From assembly GCA_050944255.1 (NCBI GenBank), contig JBMNQS010000001.1, positions 1 through 64,000 on the forward strand: a DNA stretch of 64,000 bases, written 5' to 3'. Below, one piece after another: positions 1 to 6,950 of this stretch. A program made the position numbers and the translations under genes. Positions within the stretch are counted from its first letter, which is position 1. Every line of letters begins with the position of its first letter. The notes below the pieces were generated by a model, which did not search any database, was not told the origin of the DNA, and saw only the letters and a list, made by a program, of their open reading frames with translations. Source of the DNA: JBMNQS01 sp050944255. GTDB taxonomy: Bacteria; Bacillota; Clostridia; Christensenellales; Maliibacteriaceae.

Positions 1-609
1 CTTCCCGATGACGGGATCCTCAAGGGCGGTCTTGCCGCTCATCAGAGGACTCCAGGCTTCAATGAGGATATCGTGCGCTTTGCAGTAATCCTCGGCATCC
101 TGCTGCAGCAGATAGGGGTGAACCTCGATCTGGTTGACTGCCGGCACAACCTCCGTTTTTTCGGCCAGTTCTTCCAGATGGTGCGGCAGGAAGTTACTCA
201 CGCCGATGCTGCGAATGCGGCCGTCTTTGTACAGTTTCTCCATAGCTTTCCACGTGTCCACGAAAAGCTCGGTGCCGGGCCAGTGGATCAGGTACAGGTC
301 CAATGTGTCGAGGCCCAGGCGCTCCATGCTCTCATCAAAGGCGCGCAGGGTGCTGTCGTATCCCTGATCGGCATTCCACAGCTTGGTGGTAATGAAAAGC
401 TCATCACGAGAGACGCCGGCGTCGGCAATGGCGCGTCCGACGGAGCTTTCGTTGCGATATATCGCGGCGGTGTCGATGCTCCTGTAGCCTGCCTTAATGG
501 CGTTGAGCACCGAATGATAGCACTCGTCTCCCTCCGCCAACTGCCAGGTGCCAAAGCCAATCATCGAAATCTCCACACCATTATTCAATTTTTTCATGGG
601 AACTTGCAT
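1..609 (-). CDS. aldo/keto reductase, 2,5-diketogluconate reductase type (3' end outside window)
   Basis: NADPH-dependent aldo/keto reductase of the AKR3/AKR5 type. The visible 203 residues cover the N-terminal two thirds of the TIM barrel: start MQVPMKKLNNGVEISMIGFG, then DTAAIY with the catalytic Asp and Tyr, TTKLW with the catalytic Lys, and LIHWPG with the catalytic His. The C-terminal cofactor-binding part lies beyond position 1. Start ATG at 609 has an AGGAGG ribosome site 9 nt upstream (619-624). The substrate cannot be told from the sequence. It is a different subfamily from the two reductases at 62-64 kb. Confidence 0.88.
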   Translation of the reverse strand, partial: MQVPMKKLNNGVEISMIGFGTWQLAEGDECYHSVLNAIKAGYRSIDTAAIYRNESSVGRAIADAGVSRDELFITTKLWNADQGYDSTLRAFDESMERLGLDTLDLYLIHWPGTELFVDTWKAMEKLYKDGRIRSIGVSNFLPHHLEELAEKTEVVPAVNQIEVHPYLLQQDAEDYCKAHDILIEAWSPLMSGKTALEDPVIGK

Positions 610-676
610 AAAACAATTCCTCCTTTAAAAATTTAACGCATTGCTGCGCTATTACCAAGTTTGTCCAACATTCATT

Positions 677-705
677 ATTCTACAACGGGGAGCCGCCAAA
701 GTAAA
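677..705 (-). promoter_or_regulatory. predicted sigma-A promoter for the aldo/keto reductase
   Basis: On the minus strand, -35 TTTACT (700-705) and -10 TAGAAT (677-682) are separated by 17 nt, about 65 nt upstream of the start at 609. Match by eye only; the -35 is weak. Confidence 0.4.
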
Positions 706-814
706 TAGAAACGGGACATTGATATTATTCTGACAAAGACGCCGCAGAAAAGGCCGCAAAAGGGCTTCCGATGATGCGTTTTGATATGCTGCGGACCTTT
801 GCGGTCCGGGTGCC

Positions 815-1510
815 TCAATCCGCCGTTTGTATCCGCTTGGGCGCAAAACCGATGGCGTCACAGGACGTCAGGATGTACTGCACGCCGTTTATGACGCCGT
901 TAAAGGCGCTTTTAACGCTGGCGCCGTGCAGGTGGCCATAGACTACCTTGCGCACTTCAAACCGCTCGAAGAGCTCCGTAAAGCCCGAAGGCTCCTGTCT
1001 TTCGTTGAAGGGCGGATAATGGATCATGCCGATGATGGGCTTTTGGCTTTTGGCCGCATGCGCCAGCGACATCTCAAGGCGCATCAGCTCACGGTTATAA
1101 ATCTTCTCGTCCTCCTGGGTATAATGCGTGCCGCCGGGGCATGTCCACCCGCGGGACCCGGCAAAAGCAGAGGCGCCCAATGTCACACTGTCGTTCTGAA
1201 GCGCGTAGGTCCCCTCTGCAAGCGCCGCGCGGACACGGCTGATGCTGCCCCACCAAAAATCATGGTTCCCTCGAATCATGATCTTCTTGCCCGGCAGCGC
1301 GCCAATGGCATCCAGATCGACCTTCGCATCGGACAAATGCATCGCCCAGCTGATATCTCCGGCAATGAGGACCACATCGTCCTCCCCCACCGCTTGCAGC
1401 CACGCGCTTTTAATTTGCTCAAAATGATTCCGCCAGTGATCGCCGAAAATATCCATGGCCTTGGGCGCCGCCCCGGACAGGTGCAAATCGCTTACGGCAT
1501 AAATGTTCAT
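815..1510 (-). CDS. metallophosphoesterase (calcineurin-like, COG1768 type)
   Basis: Predicted dinuclear-metal phosphohydrolase of 231 aa, cytoplasmic. The five metallophosphoesterase blocks are present in order: DLHLSG near the N-terminus, GDISWAMH, GNHDFWWGS, MIHYPPF and YGHLHG. The short form with a W-rich GNHDFWW block is what COG1768 proteins show. ATG at 1510 is chosen over TTG at 1513 because the upstream GGGAG has normal spacing to the ATG. It follows the zinc-ribbon gene by 12 nt, so the two are probably co-transcribed. Substrate unknown. Confidence 0.85.
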   Translation of the reverse strand: MNIYAVSDLHLSGAAPKAMDIFGDHWRNHFEQIKSAWLQAVGEDDVVLIAGDISWAMHLSDAKVDLDAIGALPGKKIMIRGNHDFWWGSISRVRAALAEGTYALQNDSVTLGASAFAGSRGWTCPGGTHYTQEDEKIYNRELMRLEMSLAHAAKSQKPIIGMIHYPPFNERQEPSGFTELFERFEVRKVVYGHLHGASVKSAFNGVINGVQYILTSCDAIGFAPKRIQTAD

Positions 1511-1522
1511 CAAACGCTCCCA

Positions 1523-1975
1523 TCAGTCTTTGTCATCGTCCGAAAGAAAATCGTCGTCTTCCAATTCATCCGACTCGTCTTCTTCCAGCTCATCATCCAG
1601 TTCATCCAGAGCATCCAGCTCTTCCACCGTATCGCTTGAAAGCTCGTCTCGGATTTCCTCAGGGATATCATCCAGCGCTTCGATGTCAATCTCGTCAATC
1701 TGGCTGACGGGACGAATATCCATGATATCCGCGTCCTCCTCATCGTCGTCCTGGGCGGTATCCAGCCGCTCGGCCTCCGCCTGGCGGTGATTTCGGAAAC
1801 AGATGATGCAGTAGTTCTGACCGGGCATAACGGGATTCTCGCCGCATTCCATGCACAGGTTGTCGAATTCCTCACTGCCTCCCTCGCCCACCGCATTGCG
1901 GCAGACATCGCAGAGCGTTTCATCTTCTTTGATAATATAGTTCAGTTCGCATCGTGGACATTTTCTCGGTTTCAT
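1523..1975 (-). CDS. zinc-ribbon protein with long acidic tail
   Basis: Not a named family that I recognise. The 150-aa protein opens with two Cys4 knuckle pairs (CPRC...CDVC and CMEC...CIIC, residues 5-70). The remaining half is dominated by Asp and Glu (IDEIDIEALDDIPEE, then DELDDELEEDESDELEDDD). Such a layout suggests a nucleic-acid- or protein-binding ribbon with a disordered, charged tail. Start ATG at 1975 has CGGAGTG about 8 nt upstream; an in-frame ATG at 2014 lacks a comparable site. It probably forms a two-gene unit with the metallophosphoesterase. The tail makes a long serine-rich shadow frame on the other strand. Confidence 0.75.
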   Translation of the reverse strand: MKPRKCPRCELNYIIKEDETLCDVCRNAVGEGGSEEFDNLCMECGENPVMPGQNYCIICFRNHRQAEAERLDTAQDDDEEDADIMDIRPVSQIDEIDIEALDDIPEEIRDELSSDTVEELDALDELDDELEEDESDELEDDDFLSDDDKD

Positions 1976-2086
1976 AGCCACACACTCCGAAATTTTATTG
2001 TCATATATTCTCATGGTAAAGCCTGGCTAAACACTTGCGTAACACTTTTGTAATCATCTATCCTATACGTAACGCCGTGAGCGACC

Positions 2087-2110
2087 ATAGATAAGGTCCT
2101 TACTATCTAT
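2087..2110. promoter_or_regulatory. inverted repeat ahead of the CAP-domain gene
   Basis: ATAGATA (2087-2093) and TATCTAT (2104-2110) form a perfect 7-bp inverted repeat with a 10-nt gap. It lies between the divergent zinc-ribbon and CAP-domain genes. It could be an operator; no regulator is identified. Confidence 0.3.
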
Positions 2111-2175
2111 AGCATGATCAAACTAAAAAATCAAGTTCGTTTTCATGCAAATTATATCATGGAATGGAGGCAATT

Positions 2176-2664
2176 ATGCATCGAACTTACAAAGCAAAAT
2201 TTCTTGCATTTATCCTGTGTATTTTTCTCGCGCTGACCGTGCCGCTGGCCGCCCGGGCAGCATCTTCGGTCAACCTGAAGGACAATCTGGCTAAACAGAT
2301 GTTTGCACTGGTGAATCAGGAGCGGAAAAAAGAGGGGCTGCCCCCCTATATATGGGATGAAAATTCCGTGAAGCTGGCTAAGTTAAAGGTCCAGGATATG
2401 AAGGAAAACAACTATTTTGCCCACTACTCGCCCAAATACGGCATGGTGTACCAGATGTGGACGGATATGAAATTGCCTCATGCTTCGGTATCGGAAAACA
2501 TCGCCCACCATGGCTCGCTTCAAAAAGCGCACCACGCTCTGATGATTTCCACCGCGCACCGCAAAAACATCATGAGCAAGGGATTTAACCGCATCGGCAT
2601 CGCCGTGCATCAGGACAAGGGCGGTGCCGTCATGGTGGTGCAGGTATTCTCCAGATATCGCTAA
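2176..2664 (+). CDS. secreted CAP/SCP-domain protein (YkwD-like)
   Basis: Exported 162-aa protein of the CAP (SCP/PR1) superfamily. Residues 1-28 are a Sec signal peptide (basic start, hydrophobic core, LAARAAS cleavage site). The CAP domain follows: LVNQERKKEGLPPYIWD, NYFAHYSPKYG, VSENIAHHG, TAHRKNIMSKGFNRIGIAV. The conserved His and Glu residues of the cavity are present. In spore formers such proteins are often wall- or coat-associated, but the role here is not known. ATG at 2176 has GGAGG at 2166-2170 and is preferred over the upstream ATG at 2164, which overlaps that site. A terminator follows at 2735. Confidence 0.85.
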   Translation: MHRTYKAKFLAFILCIFLALTVPLAARAASSVNLKDNLAKQMFALVNQERKKEGLPPYIWDENSVKLAKLKVQDMKENNYFAHYSPKYGMVYQMWTDMKLPHASVSENIAHHGSLQKAHHALMISTAHRKNIMSKGFNRIGIAVHQDKGGAVMVVQVFSRYR

Positions 2665-2734
2665 GCGGCGCGAAAACGCTACGCCCGTAAAGCCCGTTGG
2701 CGCTTCGCGGCGTCCCGGTTCAAACAAAGTATAA

Positions 2735-2760
2735 AAGGACGCCGTGGGCGTCCTTTTTTG
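2735..2760 (+). terminator. intrinsic terminator after CAP-domain gene
   Basis: Stem GGACGCC / GGCGTCC with loop GTG, followed directly by TTTTTT. The rest of the gap 2665-2980 shows no gene or clear signal. Confidence 0.85.
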
Positions 2761-2980
2761 TGCAATCAAACTGCAGGGATGATCGTACCGGTTTGGAAAA
2801 GTCCTGCTTATCCGGGGGTGCCGTCACAATCAGGACAGGCCATTTTTTATGCCGATGCCCGCCGCAGCTTCCATCGGCCGCAAATTTAACCTTTACCATA
2901 CAAAAAATGTCATAAGGCGGCATGCTTCACGCGTATACAAGAGATAGACAGTGAATTATGATAGATGGGAGCGGACGCAC

Positions 2981-3295
2981 ATGGAAAACTTTTGGGATTG
3001 GAATCTACTGGCCACTTATGCCGGCGCCACGCTGGCGACAAACCTTATAACGGAAGTATTAAAGGACTTGAAGTTCTTTGCAAAATTGCCCACGAGGCTC
3101 TTGAGCTACGTGATTGCCGTGATCATTTTGCTGGCAGCCAATATCTTTACCGGGCAGTTTACCCTTGCAAACGGCGTATTGTGCATCATCAACGGACTTC
3201 TGGTCAGCCTGACGTCAAACGGCACATTCGATGCCGTAGCCAGCACGTTTAAAAAGAAACTGACATCCAAAACCGACGAGACGGATACCGAATAA
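2981..3295 (+). CDS. small holin-like membrane protein
   Basis: 104-aa protein with two hydrophobic helices (about residues 8-25 and 38-70) and a charged, Lys/Asp/Glu-rich C-terminus (FKKKLTSKTDETDTE). The layout and the TRLLSYVIAVIILLAANIF segment resemble phage holins of Firmicutes that have become chromosomal genes. It stands alone, with no endolysin beside it, so a holin role is inferred only from shape. ATG at 2981 has GGGAGCG just upstream; an earlier ATG at 2951 has no good ribosome site. Confidence 0.6.
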   Translation: MENFWDWNLLATYAGATLATNLITEVLKDLKFFAKLPTRLLSYVIAVIILLAANIFTGQFTLANGVLCIINGLLVSLTSNGTFDAVASTFKKKLTSKTDETDTE

Positions 3296-3344
3296 TCCAA
3301 GCGGGCGCAAATGCCTGCAGCATCGCTGCAAAACAGAAAATTGA

Positions 3345-3376
3345 CGGTCCTGTCGTGCACATGACAGGACCGTTTT
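3345..3376 (+). terminator. intrinsic terminator after holin-like gene
   Basis: Ten-base-pair stem CGGTCCTGTC / GACAGGACCG with an 8-nt loop, followed by TTTT. Confidence 0.75.
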
Positions 3377-3443
3377 AAAAGCATTGCCAATTGGCCGCCA
3401 ATTGCGGCATAATGTGCCGGCGCTCAGATAAGGGGGCTACCAC

Positions 3444-3457
3444 GTCGCTCCCCACGC
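3444..3457 (+). repeat. inverted fragment of the CRISPR repeat
   Basis: GTCGCTCCCCACGC is the exact reverse complement of the last 14 nt of the repeat in the array that starts at 3500. It lies 43 nt outside the array in the opposite orientation, so it looks like a rearranged remnant. Confidence 0.5.
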
Positions 3458-3499
3458 TGGAGGACGTTTTACGGTTTCCGGGTATGCAGCGCCTTTTCG

Positions 3500-3729
3500 A
3501 TTTCAACCCGCGCTCCCGCGTGGGAGCGACTAGGTAATTTCCATCTTTCTTTCCTCCTTAAAATATTTCAACCCACGCTCCCGCGTGGGGAGCGACAAAA
3601 GGAAGCGTGAAGTCGCTGAAGGTTGTCCTGATTTCAACCCACGCTCCCGCGTGGGGAGCGACCCATTCTGGTTGGTAACATTATTTATCTTGATAATATT
3701 TCAATCCACGCTCCCGCGCGGGGAGTGAC
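3500..3729 (-). CRISPR. small orphan CRISPR array, type I-C-like repeats
   Basis: Four repeats of 31-32 nt at 3500-3530, 3565-3596, 3631-3662 and 3698-3729, with three spacers of 34, 34 and 35 nt. On the plus strand the repeat begins ATTTCAACCCA and ends GTGGGGAGCGAC. Its reverse complement (GTCGCTCCCC... ...GGTTGAAAT) matches the known type I-C repeat style, so transcription is assigned to the minus strand. Repeats 2 and 3 are identical. Repeat 1 has lost one G and carries one substitution; repeat 4 has three substitutions. No cas gene lies within 3 kb left or 60 kb right, so the array is either orphan or served in trans. Further degenerate units follow to 3845. Confidence 0.9.
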
Positions 3730-3757
3730 GGCCACAAACGCTCGGGCATGGTGGCAT

Positions 3758-3845
3758 ACCCCAATCCACGCTGCCGGGATAAGTACGGACAGGCGCCGCT
3801 ATCCTGTTTTCTTCACAGCGTACACTCCAATGTACGCTGCGAAGC
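3758..3845 (-). repeat. degenerate continuation of the CRISPR array
   Basis: CCAATCCACGCTGCCGG at 3761 and CCAATGTACGCTGC at 3827 align with the TCAATCCACGCTCCCG core of repeat 4 (core at 3701). The 66-nt spacing between the two remnants equals one repeat-spacer unit of the intact array. They end just before the stop codon of the transketolase gene at 3862. I read them as mutated repeats. Confidence 0.55.
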
Positions 3846-3861
3846 TGCGTACGTTGCACAC

Positions 3862-4782
3862 TCAGCCGATCTCCAGCACTTTTTTCACGATGGCGTCGGA
3901 AGTCAGGCCAAAATGCTCATTGAGCTCCCGTACGGTGCCGGACCTGCCAAAGACATCGGGGATGCCTATGCGCGTAACCCGAGCGGGGAACCGGTCTGCC
4001 AGCACCTCGCTCACTGCGCCGCCCAGGCCGCCTATGACGCTGTGGTCCTCCACGGTGAAGATGTGCCCCGTCTCTTTGGCCGCCGATACGATGGCCTCCT
4101 CGTCGATGGGCTTGAGGCAGTACATATCCACCACACGAGCCTTTACGCCGCGCTTTTCCAATGCCTGCGCCGCCTCCAGCGCCACGCAGACCATGTTGCC
4201 GCAGGCGAGGATGGCCGCGTCGCTGCCCTGTTTGAGCACATTGGAGCCACCCAGCCTGAAATGCGCCTTCTCATCGTACAGTTCCGGCATAGGCTCCCTG
4301 CCCATACGGATATAGAACGGGCCGTATTCGCCGTACATGATCCGCGTCAAAGCGCGGGTGGAAAGAGGCGTCGCGGGTACAAACAGGCGGATGCCCGGCA
4401 GGCTGCGAAATACGGCGATGTCCTCCAGCGCCTGATGGGTGCCGCCGTCGGGCCCCGTCTCCACACCGGCATGGGTGCCGGCGATTTTCACATTGAAATG
4501 ATTATAGCAGACGGCGTTGCGCACCTGGTCCAGCGCTCGCGAACCGGCAAATACGGCAAATGTGCCGCAGAACACCGTCAGGCCGCACGTGGACAGGCCC
4601 GCCGCCACACCGATCATATTCTGTTCGGCGATGCCGCACTCAAAGTGGCGTTCGGGAAATTTTTCGATGAAGGGACCAAGCCCCATGCAGGAAGAGGCGT
4701 CCGAATCCACCACGACGACGCGTTCGTCCTGTTGCGCAAGCTCCAGTATGGTTTCGCCAAATGCGTTTCTGTTTGCAATCAT
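3862..4782 (-). CDS. transketolase, C-terminal subunit
   Basis: C-terminal half of a split transketolase (306 aa): pyrimidine-binding domain of the ThDP fold (GIAEQNMIGVAAGLSTCG, TFAVFAGSRALDQVRN) and the transketolase C domain (ARVVDMYCLKPIDEEAIVSAA...). With the N-terminal subunit it moves two-carbon units between ketose and aldose phosphates. ATG at 4782 has GGAGGG 8 nt upstream and overlaps the stop of the N-terminal gene by 4 nt (ATGA), so the two are translationally coupled. The pair closes the sgc-like sugar cluster, where it could feed pentose phosphates into central metabolism. DXP-synthase-like paralogues share the fold, but the split format favours transketolase. Confidence 0.88.
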   Translation of the reverse strand: MIANRNAFGETILELAQQDERVVVVDSDASSCMGLGPFIEKFPERHFECGIAEQNMIGVAAGLSTCGLTVFCGTFAVFAGSRALDQVRNAVCYNHFNVKIAGTHAGVETGPDGGTHQALEDIAVFRSLPGIRLFVPATPLSTRALTRIMYGEYGPFYIRMGREPMPELYDEKAHFRLGGSNVLKQGSDAAILACGNMVCVALEAAQALEKRGVKARVVDMYCLKPIDEEAIVSAAKETGHIFTVEDHSVIGGLGGAVSEVLADRFPARVTRIGIPDVFGRSGTVRELNEHFGLTSDAIVKKVLEIG

Positions 4783-5603
4783 GACTCAGGCCCTCCCAAC
4801 TCCCGCATGGCCAAATTGAATTCCTCATCACTGGGAATGGCGCTGTGCCATTTGTACGTTCCCTCCATGAAGCTGACGCCCTTGCCTTTGATCGTATCCT
4901 GCACGATCATGGTAGGCGTTCCCTCGTGCGCGCTTGGGATGCTGTCGAGCGTCCGGACAATCTGCGCCATGTCGTGCCCGTCTATGCGCACCACCTTCCA
5001 GCCAAAGGCCTCGAACTTGGCGCATACATCCCCCATGGGCAGCACCTGGTCATTGGAGCCCGTCATCTGAACCTTGTTGTAATCGAGGATGCCCACAAGA
5101 TTGCCCAGACGATGCGCTGCAGCCGCCATCAGCGCTTCCCAGACCTGGCCCTCCTGGATCTCCCCGTCGCCCACCATACAGTAGGTGGTAAAGCTCTTGT
5201 TCAGATACCTGGCGCCCAGCGCCATGCCAAGCGCCGCGGACATACCCTGTCCAAGCGGGCCTGCGGACATATCGATGCCCGGCGTCTTGGTGCCGGGCGC
5301 CCCCTGCAGATGGCTCTTTATGGTGCGCAGGATGGAAAGCTCCCGCATGGGGAAAAATCCACGCCGCGCCAGCGCCGCATACAGTACCGGGCCCGCGTGC
5401 CCCTTGCTTAAAATGAACCTGTCGCGGTCCTCCCACTTGGGGTTTTCAGGATCGACGCGCAGTTTATAAAAATACAGTGCGGCGATCATATCCGCCGCCG
5501 ACAGGCTTCCGCCAATGTGCCCGGAACTGACCGTGTAGACGCTTTTGACGACGTCGCGGCGAAGCTCTTGAGCAATGGCCTCAAGCTGTTTGATCTGATC
5601 CAA
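4779..5603 (-). CDS. transketolase, N-terminal subunit
   Basis: N-terminal ThDP-binding half of a split transketolase (274 aa). Visible features are SSGHIGGSLSAADMIAALYF with the active-site His, DRFILSKGHAGPVLYAAL, GPLGQGMSAALGMALG, and the ThDP/Mg motif GDGEIQEGQVWEA ending in NYNKV-like DYNKVQ. The start is TTG at 5603, supported by GGAGGAG 5-7 nt upstream. It lies about 100 nt after the sugar-binding protein gene, with a strong hairpin between them, and overlaps the C-terminal subunit by 4 nt. Confidence 0.88.
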   Translation of the reverse strand: MDQIKQLEAIAQELRRDVVKSVYTVSSGHIGGSLSAADMIAALYFYKLRVDPENPKWEDRDRFILSKGHAGPVLYAALARRGFFPMRELSILRTIKSHLQGAPGTKTPGIDMSAGPLGQGMSAALGMALGARYLNKSFTTYCMVGDGEIQEGQVWEALMAAAAHRLGNLVGILDYNKVQMTGSNDQVLPMGDVCAKFEAFGWKVVRIDGHDMAQIVRTLDSIPSAHEGTPTMIVQDTIKGKGVSFMEGTYKWHSAIPSDEEFNLAMRELGGPES

Positions 5604-5627
5604 TGTTTCTCCTCCTTAACGGATCGT

Positions 5628-5658
5628 CTCCGCGAGGGGCACCCTGCCCCTCGCGGAG
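5628..5658 (-). other. strong mRNA hairpin between binding-protein and transketolase genes
   Basis: Perfect 14-bp inverted repeat (5628-5641 with 5645-5658; arm CTCCGCGAGGGGCA) around a 3-nt loop and with no U-run. Its place directly after the stop of the sugar-binding protein gene suggests an mRNA-stabilising or processing hairpin that lets the binding protein be made in excess. That role is inference. Confidence 0.65.
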
Positions 5659-5704
5659 CGTCCGCCGCATTCATTGCAGTGACTCGCCAATGGGTGAAAT
5701 CGTA

Positions 5705-6721
5705 CTATTTGATGAACTCGTCGACGTTTTCCTTGCTGACCCATTCAACGCCGTAATAGACGGTCTGCTCTTCGGGAGCCTTACCTTCCAGGATGCCCAC
5801 CAGGGTTTCAATGCCCAGTTTCGCCATGCCGGCGGGGAACTGTGCCGCGGAACCGAACTGTTTGCCCTCCTGGATAAAGCCCTTGGCAATATCGGAGGCA
5901 TTGACGCCGCCGATGAGGACTTTGCCTTCATAAGCCGTGCCCGATATGGCGGCAATGGCGCCCTGGCTCGGCGTATCGGAGAACGTCCAGATGGCATCGA
6001 TCTCCGTGGGATAGGACTGCATGAAGTTGGTCACCACATCCAGCGCCTTTTCAACGGTGCCCACGCCGTCCTCTATGGCCAGGATCTTGATGTCGGGCCA
6101 TTTTTTCAGCTCTTCATCGCGGCCTTCCGCACGGATGCGGCCGTTGGTATTGGTGGAGTTTTCAAGGCATATGATATTGCCTTTGCCGTTTAAGCCCTTG
6201 GCCAGCATCTCCATTTCAAGGCGGCCGGCTTCCTTGTTGTCGGTAATGATCACGCAATCGGCATTTTCCCTGCCTTCGCAGGGGGAATCGACGATGACGG
6301 TGGGCACGTTATGAGCCACCAAATACTCCAGACCGGGCGCGGATGCCGTAGGCTCGGAGCAGATCAGAATAACGCCGTCAACGCCCTGGTTGACCAAATC
6401 TTCGATGTTGGCTATCTCCTTGAGGGGGTCGTAGTTACACTCAAGGGAAACCAGTTCATACTCATCGGGCGAGTACTGAGCCATGGCTTCTTCCGCCCCT
6501 CGGATCAGTTCCACGCAGTAAGGCGTGGAAAATGTGGGGATGATAAAGCCGAGCATTTTCTTTTCAGGAGGGGCTGGTTGCGATACCGTAGGTTGAGGTC
6601 CACCTTGACTGACCGATTCGGAAGGGGTGGGTTCCGGCTGCGCGCAGCCGCTGAGCATCAGTGCCAACACCAAGACGGTGATTGCGCAAAGACTCAAGAT
6701 GCTTCTGGTTTGCTTTTTCAT
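5705..6721 (-). CDS. sugar ABC transporter substrate-binding lipoprotein (RbsB-like)
   Basis: Periplasmic-binding-protein type 1 lipoprotein (338 aa) of the ribose/galactose family. The N-terminus has a lipoprotein signal with lipobox LSGC at about residue 27, then a Ser/Pro/Thr-rich linker. Binding-domain motifs follow: GFIIPTFSTPYCVELIRGAEEAM, LVNQGVDGVILICSEP, VPTVIVDSP, TNTNGRIRAEG, IGGVNASDIAKGFIQEGKQF. ATG at 6721 is preferred to the ATG at 6727 because AAGGA lies 8 nt upstream of the former. No permease or ATPase gene lies beside it, so transport must use components encoded elsewhere, or the protein acts as a sugar sensor. It sits inside the sgc-like cluster and presumably binds the sugar processed there. 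Confidence 0.88.
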   Translation of the reverse strand: MKKQTRSILSLCAITVLVLALMLSGCAQPEPTPSESVSQGGPQPTVSQPAPPEKKMLGFIIPTFSTPYCVELIRGAEEAMAQYSPDEYELVSLECNYDPLKEIANIEDLVNQGVDGVILICSEPTASAPGLEYLVAHNVPTVIVDSPCEGRENADCVIITDNKEAGRLEMEMLAKGLNGKGNIICLENSTNTNGRIRAEGRDEELKKWPDIKILAIEDGVGTVEKALDVVTNFMQSYPTEIDAIWTFSDTPSQGAIAAISGTAYEGKVLIGGVNASDIAKGFIQEGKQFGSAAQFPAGMAKLGIETLVGILEGKAPEEQTVYYGVEWVSKENVDEFIK

Positions 6722-6845
6722 GTGCATGTTCCTTTCTAAATGGTTTTGGGTCCCTTTTCCGTTTGCCTATATAAACTCTGTGTCCATTCAGTACACAGAT
6801 CGGACCTCGGCACTGGTGAAAAACTGTCGTTTTCCACCAGGCGTA

Positions 6846-6886
6846 TCAACGCTTTCACCCAAAGAACACCTGTTCAAAAGCGTTGA
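6846..6886. promoter_or_regulatory. 10-bp inverted repeat upstream of the binding-protein gene
   Basis: TCAACGCTTT (6846-6855) and AAAGCGTTGA (6877-6886) are exact inverted repeats with a 21-nt gap, in the 229-nt space between the isomerase gene and the binding-protein gene. It could be an operator or an mRNA stem-loop. Confidence 0.4.
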
Positions 6887-6950
6887 CAGTCTGCAGGCGC
6901 CTGGACATACTGCCCAGTAGGAGGGCGCTTGCTGACGCTTATCCGGGCGG

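Noticed and set aside
1503..1790. Serine-rich plus-strand frame opposite the acidic zinc-ribbon gene
   Set aside because: It is the shadow of Asp/Glu codons on the other strand; no ribosome site and no family.
2951..2980. Ten-residue N-terminal extension of the holin-like protein
   Set aside because: The ATG at 2951 lacks a ribosome site, while the one at 2981 has GGGAGCG at a proper distance.
6883..6911. Plus-strand promoter-like TTGACA-17-CATACT
   Set aside because: All genes here lie on the minus strand and nothing downstream on the plus strand is a gene. The -35 overlaps the inverted repeat. Could be a chance match.
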